A stretch of 64,000 bases of DNA, taken from NCBI RefSeq assembly GCF_019752095.1, contig NZ_JAIEMO010000038.1, forward strand, positions 1 through 64,000. The letters are read 5' to 3'. This stretch comes from Nitrosomonas sp. (GTDB lineage Bacteria > Pseudomonadota > Gammaproteobacteria > Burkholderiales > Nitrosomonadaceae). Position numbers and translations under genes: made by a program. The notes under the pieces were generated by a model. The model worked only from the letters and a program-made list of their open reading frames with translations, did no database searches and was not told the origin of the DNA. This document shows, in pieces, positions 8,641-14,645 of this stretch. Every line of letters starts with the position of its first letter. Within the stretch, counting starts at the first letter, position 1.

Positions 8641-9840
8641 TTAAAAACTCTCATTGCCTGTTGGTTCGATAGATCTGACGCCGTTCATGTTGTGCCTAAG
8701 ATTAGCAATGGACGTATAAACGACTTTCCGGATTCGATTGATTCCACCTAGTGGGCGATGTTCAGGTACAGTATGCCAAGGTGTGTACGAAATATTTTCG
8801 CAGAATTTATGCTGCCCCGGCTTATCGAAATCTTGCCGGGGAATCGTGATAGTTGCAACCTGAAAAAAAGGTGCCACGCTTTCCTTCCACTCACTTGTGG
8901 CCATCTCGACACTAAGCTTATCCTCCTCTACTGAACCGGTATCTCGCATCTGAATCAAAAATTCAAAACAAGCATCATTGGTGCTGAGATGTTGTTTCAT
9001 TGCCGTGCGCAGGTAATTGGGATCCTGAAACTGAGTTTCATTGGGAACGTTATCCACCTGACTACAGGGCTTGGCTGAATATTTCATTGCACGTCGGTCC
9101 GATCCTGAGCCAAGTTGATAAGGCACTGCCGACCAGTAACGCGTATAGAGTGGATTAGCAATCTTTTTACTGTTGATCTTTACTGCAATGATTGATCCCT
9201 CAATGCCAAGTGAGAGAGGCGCAGACAATTGACGCAAAAGATTTGAGCTGCTGAGCGACTGAATGAGGCTTAAATATTTTTGCGGATCATTGATGAAAAA
9301 TACAGGATGAGTAATCATTAAGAAATCTTGTGTGCTGCTCTCATCCGACAGAAGTTTTTTTCCGGGGATTCCCATCAATTTTATTGACATACCGCGCCCA
9401 TCACCTTCTTTATCTTCACGTGATGGATCGCTGTCGCTATTTGAAAAACGAATCCAGGCCTTATAATGTGCGCCGGCCTGGAAGACACCGCGCTGATGTT
9501 CGTCCTGAAGCGTTTCATTAACTCTAAAATCCGCCAGCACACAGCCGTGCGCTTTGGAATGAACATGACGAAGCGCGGGAAGATTATTTGAATAACGCGA
9601 CCTGATCGTTTGCTCAATGCTCGCCTTAATAGCCAGCGTTGCAGCTTGTTCATCTGGCCAGGGCGACTCACCGAGCTCTGCGTCATATTCGATATCACTG
9701 CCTGGTGCCAATTGATTGCTGGTAAGCGTTGTCTCCGCCACCAAGTTTTCCGATGGAGCATTGCAAGCAGCGAAAAGCATTAGAGATGATAGAGATACCG
9801 CAAGATTTAGAAAGAATGAGTGGAAAGGCAATGAACGCAT
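8641..9840 (-). CDS. catalase-like haem lipoprotein (y4iL-type)
   Basis: This is a 399-residue exported protein starting at the ATG at 9840, where a lipobox LFAAC follows the signal peptide. A longer frame to 9900 would bury the signal. The catalase fold is seen from HSKAHGCVLADF (distal His region), through AWIRFSNSDSDP (the distal Asn region), to the C-terminal RKVVYTSIANLRH. The last fits a proximal R-x3-Y haem-ligand motif with a following Arg. EHRPLGGINR just before it is typical of the y4iL-like subgroup. These proteins bind haem but true catalase activity is doubtful. The shared 16-bp motif lies 138 bases upstream. It may work with the di-haem cytochrome and P450 found 5 kb away, which is inference. 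Confidence 0.85.
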   Translation of the reverse strand: MRSLPFHSFFLNLAVSLSSLMLFAACNAPSENLVAETTLTSNQLAPGSDIEYDAELGESPWPDEQAATLAIKASIEQTIRSRYSNNLPALRHVHSKAHGCVLADFRVNETLQDEHQRGVFQAGAHYKAWIRFSNSDSDPSREDKEGDGRGMSIKLMGIPGKKLLSDESSTQDFLMITHPVFFINDPQKYLSLIQSLSSSNLLRQLSAPLSLGIEGSIIAVKINSKKIANPLYTRYWSAVPYQLGSGSDRRAMKYSAKPCSQVDNVPNETQFQDPNYLRTAMKQHLSTNDACFEFLIQMRDTGSVEEDKLSVEMATSEWKESVAPFFQVATITIPRQDFDKPGQHKFCENISYTPWHTVPEHRPLGGINRIRKVVYTSIANLRHNMNGVRSIEPTGNESF

Positions 9841-9977
9841 AATAGCCTCATATAAAAATAGAATGGTTGCTCGAACTAACTGAGATTTATTGGCCTGCAA
9901 TCACCTGGCATTATTCAGACATGAAGCAAAATATTTTTTGACTGGCTAAAAGTATTACAGGAATCAGTTGTCTGGTA

Positions 9978-9993
9978 TGTACGATGTCACACT
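9978..9993 (-). promoter_or_regulatory. shared stress-cluster inverted repeat, site B
   Basis: The minus strand reads AGTGTGACATCGTACA followed by TACC, about 138 bases before the catalase-like gene. It matches the consensus TGTNNGNNNNCGYACA except at the first base. Confidence 0.5.
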
Positions 9994-10032
9994 AAAAGCA
10001 AATAGCAGTGAATCGCCGCGCTAATCTGTCTG

Positions 10033-10776
10033 CTACTCAGAAATCTTTTTGTAAAGTTTGATCGGCTCGGCTCGTTTTTTTCGCATGCGAAGATTGAGCA
10101 TTTCTACTGTGACGGAGAAAGCCATCGCAAAATAAATGTAACCCTTCGGCACATGTACGCCAAACCCTTCCACCATGAGTGTAACACCCACCAAAATAAG
10201 AAAAGAAAGCGCCAGTATTTTGATCGTAGGATGCTCATCCACAAAATCGCCAATCGATTTCGCCGCCACTAGCATCACCATTACTGCCAAAATGATGGCA
10301 ATCGCCATGAGAGAAACTTCATCAACCAATCCCACTGCCGTAATGACTGAATCCAGTGAAAATACAATATCCAAAATTGCAATTTGAAGCAAAACCATCC
10401 CTATGCTGGAAACCACCACATTAGGTCCCTGCTCCTCTACTCCTTCCAGGCTATTGTGAATCTCATGTGTCGCTTTGGCAATTAGAAACAAACCGCCCCC
10501 GACCAGAATCACGTCACGCCCTGAAATCGCATAAGCAAACACCGTGACCCATGGTTCGGTTAATCCCATAACCCAGGAAATTGAAAATAGCAATGCTAAG
10601 CGCGCTATCATGGCGAGACCAAGCCCCATTCTTCTGGCAAAAGCTCGTTGCTTCTCAGGAAGTCGTCCAACAAGAATGGAGATAAAGATAATATTGTCGA
10701 TTCCCAGAACAATTTCTAACGCGGTTAGTGTACCTAACGCGATCCAAGCTTCAGGGCTTGTCAGCCATTCAAACAC
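10033..10776 (-). CDS. TerC-family integral membrane protein
   Basis: This is a 247-residue protein with about seven membrane helices. Signature segments are TALEIVLGIDNIIFISIL near the N-terminus and QIAILDIVFSLDSVITAVG in the middle. Both carry the acidic residues typical of the TerC/YgdQ/YoaE family. Family members have been linked to tellurite resistance and, more recently, to manganese export and metal loading of exoenzymes. This version lacks CBS domains at the C-terminus, so it is the short YgdQ-like form. It lies within the minus-strand stress cluster. The substrate is not established from sequence. Confidence 0.88.
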   Translation of the reverse strand: MFEWLTSPEAWIALGTLTALEIVLGIDNIIFISILVGRLPEKQRAFARRMGLGLAMIARLALLFSISWVMGLTEPWVTVFAYAISGRDVILVGGGLFLIAKATHEIHNSLEGVEEQGPNVVVSSIGMVLLQIAILDIVFSLDSVITAVGLVDEVSLMAIAIILAVMVMLVAAKSIGDFVDEHPTIKILALSFLILVGVTLMVEGFGVHVPKGYIYFAMAFSVTVEMLNLRMRKKRAEPIKLYKKISE

Positions 10777-10847
10777 AAGATCTCCTATCTCTTTCTTTTA
10801 TTGTTCATGGAGGCACAAGATCGATGAGAGTGGATTTTTCATATATG

Positions 10848-11324
10848 TCAGCTTCCTTCGACTGACAACCAAAGCCAGCGTATCAAAAGAAAACCTAACA
10901 TACCGATAAAAACTACCCCGCTAAATACCACAAGCCCCATTATTGCAACAAAAAAACGACTGTGCGTTACTGTTTTTTCTGGTTTCTCGAGATATTCATT
11001 AAGCAGCTCAACATTACGTTGATTAGCTTTCCACATGAAATCTGAAACATCTCCTAAAACAGGAATTATTCCCAAAATTGCATCTAATCCAATATTGAAA
11101 GCCATCTTCAGAAGAATTGACTTGGGAACACCCATTTGAGCGGCTTGTGTCAGAATATGACTGGAAATTACCGCCCCTGCAGCATCCCCGATTCCGGGAA
11201 TTAATCCAATGAGTCCATCAAGACCGAATCGTATTTGTGTTCCTGGAATGCGGAAAGTGCTGTCTAATAGCCAGGCTAGTCGATTCAGCTTATCTTTTGA
11301 TTGTTCAATTTCAATTTTATTCAT
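10848..11324 (-). CDS. DUF4112 membrane protein
   Basis: This 158-residue protein matches the DUF4112 family. It has an N-terminal segment DKLNRLAWLLDSTFRIPGT and the characteristic paired motifs GLDGLIGLIPGIGDAAGAVIS and GLDAILGIIPVLGDVSDFMWKA. A C-terminal hydrophobic helix lies around residues 125-150. The repeated G-L-D-x-I-x-G-x-I-P-x-x-G-D pattern suggests an internal duplication. The function is unknown. It lies in the stress cluster between the TerC-like gene and small envelope proteins. Confidence 0.85.
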   Translation of the reverse strand: MNKIEIEQSKDKLNRLAWLLDSTFRIPGTQIRFGLDGLIGLIPGIGDAAGAVISSHILTQAAQMGVPKSILLKMAFNIGLDAILGIIPVLGDVSDFMWKANQRNVELLNEYLEKPEKTVTHSRFFVAIMGLVVFSGVVFIGMLGFLLIRWLWLSVEGS

Positions 11325-11410
11325 ATAATCTTACAGTTAAAATAAGAAAAATAGTAAGTGATAAAATTTCCTGTGATAAATTTGAATCAACATGGAGCTA
11401 TTATTTATTA

Positions 11411-11599
11411 TTAATAACGATCAGTGGCATCTTCAATCTTATCACCAGCATCCTCAATAGCATCACTCACTGTATCTTTGGTATTTTCCACGCCTCGGTC
11501 TATTTTCTCCCCTGCTTGCTCGGCAGGACCTTTTTGTTCACAGCCTGCAAGCATTAAGGATGCCGCAATCAGGAAAGCTGATAAAATTATTTTGTTCAT
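11411..11599 (-). CDS. small lipoprotein with charged helical tail
   Basis: This 62-residue protein starts at the ATG at 11599, preceded by GAGGTG. It has a lipoprotein signal ending LMLAGC, with the Cys at about residue 20. The mature part is short, very acidic and helical (GVENTKDTVSDAIEDAGDKI), with the low-complexity, late-embryogenesis-like character of many small stress lipoproteins. The function is unknown. It is one of several small exported acidic proteins here. Confidence 0.75.
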   Translation of the reverse strand: MNKIILSAFLIAASLMLAGCEQKGPAEQAGEKIDRGVENTKDTVSDAIEDAGDKIEDATDRY

Positions 11600-11686
11600 G
11601 TAATGCACCTCATATAAAGTCAAATTTCTTGTTGTTTTTAAAAAATATTAATGTTAAAACCGTTTACAGAAACTTCTGCAAAAATA

Positions 11687-11974
11687 TCACTTAAATCTGG
11701 AAGCGGCCGATTTTAGCGCGCCGCTCAGAGAATCCCACGCGCTCTCAGCACCAGCCTTGAGATCTTCCCAGGCATCCTCACTGGCATCCTTGAGTTCAGA
11801 AAGTTTCCCATTCACGGTCGCTTGCTTGGATTTCAACTCTTCGATTTGTTTGTAATATTCAATTTGCGCATCAGCTTCTGCTTTATCTGCCTTTGCCTTG
11901 AGTTTATCAATCTCTGCAGCACATTCATCCAGCTGCGCTTGCAGTTTCTTTTCGTAGGCTTCTTTCATGCTCAT
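11687..11974 (-). CDS. Sll1863-like coiled-coil stress protein
   Basis: This is a 95-residue protein that is almost entirely predicted coiled coil. The N-terminal part (MKEAYEKKLQAQLDECAAEI) and the KAKADKAEADA heptads resemble the Sll1863-type stress response family. The C-terminal third (DAWEDLKAGAESAWDSLSGA) is an amphipathic helix with regularly placed Trp, as in apolipoprotein-like membrane-associating proteins. There is no signal peptide. A perfect 18-bp inverted repeat lies 50-87 bases upstream of the start. Confidence 0.75.
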   Translation of the reverse strand: MSMKEAYEKKLQAQLDECAAEIDKLKAKADKAEADAQIEYYKQIEELKSKQATVNGKLSELKDASEDAWEDLKAGAESAWDSLSGALKSAASRFK

Positions 11975-12023
11975 GACTACCCCCTATTTTGTTTGGTTTA
12001 TACTAAGCCTGTGTTGGGTTCGG

Positions 12024-12061
12024 CTCGAATCTAAATTGATAGTTATCAATTTAGATTCGAG
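12024..12061. repeat. perfect 18-bp inverted repeat
   Basis: Arms 12024-12041 and 12044-12061 are exact reverse complements around a 2-base centre. The left arm begins CTCGAATCTAAATTG. It lies between two minus-strand genes, about 36 bases after the stop of the charged-repeat gene and 50 bases before the Sll1863-like gene. No T-tract follows on the minus strand, so it is a poor intrinsic terminator. It could be an operator, an mRNA stabiliser or a terminator that needs other factors. Confidence 0.7.
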
Positions 12062-12096
12062 TTTAAGTCTGGGCTAGTTGCATTGCAACTATATAA

Positions 12097-12399
12097 TTAA
12101 TAACCGCCCCTGACTTTATCTGCACGATCTTCGATTCTATCGGCTTGATCTTCGGCTGACTCTCTAAGCTGATCCGCGCGATCCTCCATTCTGTCGGCTT
12201 GATTTTCGCGCAACTCTCCCATTTCTTCTTTTGCATCCTCATCGGCTTCTCTTATCTGATCGGCTTTATCTTCCAATCTGTCAGCCCGCGTTTCTGCATC
12301 ATCCATTCTTTGAACCGCACTTTGCGAATAACCCTGGGGTGAAACAACAATTAATAGAAAAGCACTTAAAGCCAAAATTGTTTTGATTAAATTATTCAT
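12097..12399 (-). CDS. exported protein with charged ADRxEDRADQxRE repeats
   Basis: This 100-residue protein starts at the ATG at 12399 behind GGAGAT. The longer frame to 12552 overlaps the CsbD gene and is rejected. A signal peptide with a hydrophobic core near residues 5-20 ends around GYSQS. The mature protein is almost only E, D, R, A and Q. It has three near-copies of one unit: ADRLEDKADQIRE, ADRMEDRADQLRE and ADRIEDRADKVRG. It should form a highly charged helix or coiled coil, probably periplasmic. The function is unknown. Confidence 0.75.
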   Translation of the reverse strand: MNNLIKTILALSAFLLIVVSPQGYSQSAVQRMDDAETRADRLEDKADQIREADEDAKEEMGELRENQADRMEDRADQLRESAEDQADRIEDRADKVRGGY

Positions 12400-12430
12400 T
12401 TCAAATCTCCATCTTATAAGAATGCTTATT

Positions 12431-12628
12431 TCAATTTTTTTTGCAAAAATCATCAACTTGCTTTTCTGCTTCTTCTTTGGCAATGCCGTATCTTTCCTGA
12501 ATTCTGCCAACCAGCTCTTCACGTTTTCCTTCGATAATATCCAGGTCATCATTAGTTAATTCGCCCCATTGCTGCTGCGCTTTGCCTTTAACTTGTGCCC
12601 AGTTTCCTTTGACTTGATCCCAATTCAT
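12431..12628 (-). CDS. CsbD-family stress protein, copy 1
   Basis: This 65-residue protein is of the CsbD type, starting MNWDQVKGNWAQVKGKAQQQ. The family is small, hydrophilic and induced by general stress in many bacteria. AAAAGGAG stands before the ATG. It is nearly identical to a second copy about 1 kb upstream, the main differences being near the middle (DIIEGKREELVGRI) and the last residues. It lies 31 bases before the charged-repeat gene and may be cotranscribed with it. No biochemical activity is known for the family. Confidence 0.92.
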   Translation of the reverse strand: MNWDQVKGNWAQVKGKAQQQWGELTNDDLDIIEGKREELVGRIQERYGIAKEEAEKQVDDFCKKN

Positions 12629-12750
12629 AGTAAAACTCCTTTTATTGAAACTATGTTTCTAACTTGTGCTAAATACATTTGCAAAATTAATGCTTTTAAT
12701 TGCTTATAGAAAATTACATTTCTATCCACTGATTTATCACAATTTAAGAG

Positions 12751-12918
12751 TCATACAGGCGGCGGACGTCGACCTAGCACCCAGAATACAATCGCTAAAA
12801 TAACGCCGATAACAAATAAAATCCACGCCATTTCCATAGCCATGCCTGCGACACCGGTAATGCCTAGTAGGGCTGCAATTATTGCTATGACTAAGAAAGT
12901 AATCGCCAAATTTATCAT
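12751..12918 (-). CDS. DUF1328 (YtjA-like) small membrane protein
   Basis: This 55-residue protein, MINLAITFLVIAIIAALLGI onward, has two membrane helices and a Pro/Arg-rich end, RRPPPV. The motif LLGITGVAGMA matches the LLGFTGIAG signature of DUF1328/YtjA small membrane proteins. AAGGAGAAATCTT precedes the ATG. The family often accompanies CsbD genes, as here. The shared 16-bp motif lies 154 bases upstream of the start. Confidence 0.8.
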   Translation of the reverse strand: MINLAITFLVIAIIAALLGITGVAGMAMEMAWILFVIGVILAIVFWVLGRRPPPV

Positions 12919-13071
12919 AAGATTTCTCCTTGTTTATGGTTCCAGATTAGCACATTAACTCGGCACTTCAACCTGGAAATGTATGTTCAGAAGCATTAGT
13001 GCTTCTGACCGATTGTGTCACGCACTTGAAGCGTTACAAAGGTCATACTACAGCAGGAATTTTCGCTGGTA

Positions 13072-13087
13072 TGTGCGATCACACACA
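13072..13087 (-). promoter_or_regulatory. shared stress-cluster inverted repeat, site C
   Basis: The minus strand reads TGTGTGTGATCGCACA followed by TACCAGC, 154 bases before the DUF1328 gene. It fits the consensus TGTNNGNNNNCGYACA at all fixed positions. Confidence 0.55.
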
Positions 13088-13369
13088 AAGCGCCAAGTTA
13101 TACAAAACTCTCTGAGCGACTCAGAGACAGCTTCGATTCATTGTCATTCGAAGCAAACTACAAACAAAAATGATGATGAAAAAAATGATCACACTGAAAG
13201 CAGCTCTGAAAAAACGAGGCGAAATATCGGAAATAAATATCCAATTAAAGAAAAGGTTTGCGAAGTACTGGAAGTTCTCTAAGCCAGCAGATTTGGTTGC
13301 GAGAAGATATTGCTGTTAATACGGAACTCTGATAGCTGAGGAGGTAACATTACCCGTGAATTTAATTTT

Positions 13370-13411
13370 CCCGATTACAGAGTTTAAGGTTTTATTAGCT
13401 CTGTAATCGGG
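13370..13411 (-). terminator. hairpin after CsbD copy 2
   Basis: The exact 13-bp arms CCCGATTACAGAG (13370-13382) and CTCTGTAATCGGG (13399-13411) are separated by 16 bases. They begin 20 bases beyond the stop of the minus-strand CsbD gene. The minus strand continues AAAATTAAATT rather than a clean T-run, so termination is plausible but not certain. Confidence 0.5.
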
Positions 13412-13431
13412 TCGGTATTTAACTAACTCAG

Positions 13432-13632
13432 TTAGTCACATTTTTTGCAAAAATCATCAACTTGTTTTTCAGCTTCCTCTTTTGCAATTCCATATCTCTC
13501 TTGAACTTTACCTACAAACTCCTCACGCCTGCCTTCGATAACGTCCAAGTCATCATTAGTCAATTTACCCCATTGTTGTTGCGCCTTACCTTTAACTTGT
13601 GTCCAATTTCCTTTGATTTGATCCCAGTTCAT
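13432..13632 (-). CDS. CsbD-family stress protein, copy 2
   Basis: This is a 66-residue CsbD-type protein, close to identical to copy 1. It opens MNWDQIKGNWTQVKGKAQQQ and ends with an extra CD. AAGGAGAATTAATT precedes the ATG. It has its own upstream region with the shared 16-bp motif 104 bases before the start, and a hairpin after the stop, so it is probably a single-gene unit. The pair suggests a local duplication separated by the DUF1328 gene. Confidence 0.92.
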   Translation of the reverse strand: MNWDQIKGNWTQVKGKAQQQWGKLTNDDLDVIEGRREEFVGKVQERYGIAKEEAEKQVDDFCKKCD

Positions 13633-13735
13633 AATTAATTCTCCTTAATAAGTTTTTAATTTACGTGATGATCAGAACAATGAACTATTTTCCTCATCAT
13701 CATTTTTTAAGTTATCTGTTGAAAAAGAATCTGTA

Positions 13736-13751
13736 TGTACGATAGCCAACA
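13736..13751 (-). promoter_or_regulatory. shared stress-cluster inverted repeat, site D
   Basis: The minus strand reads TGTTGGCTATCGTACA followed by TACAG, 104 bases before CsbD copy 2. It agrees with the consensus at all fixed positions. Site A has the same 104-base distance to its gene start. Confidence 0.55.
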
Positions 13752-13845
13752 TTTAATAATTTCACACTTCGAATCTAACTAAGCAATGTGACTTTTTAGA
13801 AAATACCAACGTATAAATTTTACTCTTGCATAAATTATGCCTGTT

Positions 13846-13861
13846 TGTTAGGTGGCGCACA
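13846..13861 (+). promoter_or_regulatory. shared stress-cluster inverted repeat, site E
   Basis: The plus strand reads TGTTAGGTGGCGCACA followed by GACGG, 60 bases before the exported polar protein gene at 13921. This is the only one of the five sites on the plus strand, and its orientation follows its gene. It deviates in the trailing TACC only. Confidence 0.5.
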
Positions 13862-13920
13862 GACGGAAAAAAGAATTTGACGCACTATAAAAATCCTATT
13901 AATCAAAAAGGAGCAATATT

Positions 13921-14217
13921 ATGATTCAAGGAAAAAAATCAACACTGGCGCTTATTATTAGTGCGGCATTTTTATTAACAAGCATGCATGTATTTGCTGA
14001 TTATTCTCAAACTCAAAATAAAGTTGATGATAAACAGAATTCACCTAAGCAAGTACAACCCCATTCTTCATCCGACAAGAAAGATGATGGCAATAAAGAA
14101 CATCAAAACGCTTCCGAAAAGCGGGATGTTACATCAGGGGGGCCGCGCGAGGATGGCGCACGTGAGGCTACCTCAGCAAAGCCAGGTGAAGAAGGTACTA
14201 AAAAAGGTGCTTATTAG
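13921..14217 (+). CDS. small exported polar protein
   Basis: This 98-residue protein has a clear signal peptide (basic start, hydrophobic core to about residue 22, cleavage near VFADYS). The mature part is rich in K, D, E, N, S, G and Q and low in hydrophobic residues, so it is probably disordered. AAAGGAGCAATATT precedes the ATG. The shared motif lies upstream and a strong terminator follows, so it is an independent transcription unit of the stress cluster. No family was recognised. Confidence 0.7.
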   Translation: MIQGKKSTLALIISAAFLLTSMHVFADYSQTQNKVDDKQNSPKQVQPHSSSDKKDDGNKEHQNASEKRDVTSGGPREDGAREATSAKPGEEGTKKGAY

Positions 14218-14253
14218 TCAAAACTAAAGCAAAATAAGTGACTTCTACCTTAT

Positions 14254-14292
14254 AAAGGTGCTCAACGTCCTCGCTGTCGTTGAGCACCTTTT
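14254..14292 (+). terminator. intrinsic terminator after the exported polar protein
   Basis: A perfect 14-bp stem, AAAGGTGCTCAACG (14254-14267) with CGTTGAGCACCTTT (14278-14291), encloses a 10-base loop and ends in a short T-run. It lies 37 bases after the stop codon. Confidence 0.85.
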
Positions 14293-14645
14293 GTATTCAT
14301 GAAATGATATTAGCACTCACGAACCGCAACCCCCATGAATCTAATTAAGACGTGTCTTTAATTAGCATTTTCTTACACTTCCTACCTGAATCAGCATCGA
14401 CGTCAAGACTTCATACACTGCCCGTATAAATGCCATTGCTTTACATCAAGAAATCCTTCCACACACCAACACTAAGAAAATTACGCTATCCAAAAATGAC
14501 CCTCTCCTTTTATTGACAACAAACGATCTTATTACTGATTTGAAATGCTAGCCAAATACATTGGGGATTGCATGCGCAAATTACAGCTGATAGAAAAGCT
14601 GGTAGAGTTATAGCATGTCGTTCTAAAGTGTTCGAAAAGGTTCAA
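14293..14645. other. intergenic region upstream of the c-di-GMP enzyme
   Basis: This 353-base spacer carries an imperfect inverted repeat, CTAATTAAGAC with GTCTTTAATTAG (14341-14365, one bulged T), and a TTGACA at 14515-14520 that could be a -35 element. No convincing -10 lies at the right spacing. No gene was seen. Confidence 0.35.

Larger units (their letters stand above)
12919..13431. other. intergenic region between DUF1328 and CsbD copy 2
   Basis: This 513-base stretch holds the shared motif site C (13072-13087) and, near CsbD copy 2, a 13-bp inverted repeat. A 99-codon plus-strand frame (12983-13282) and a nested basic frame cross it. Neither has a ribosome binding site or family resemblance, and the longer one contains the regulatory motif, so no gene is called. 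Confidence 0.5.

Noticed and set aside
12983..13282. 99-codon plus-strand frame between DUF1328 and CsbD
   Set aside because: No ribosome binding site, odd composition, and it contains the conserved regulatory motif of the opposite strand.
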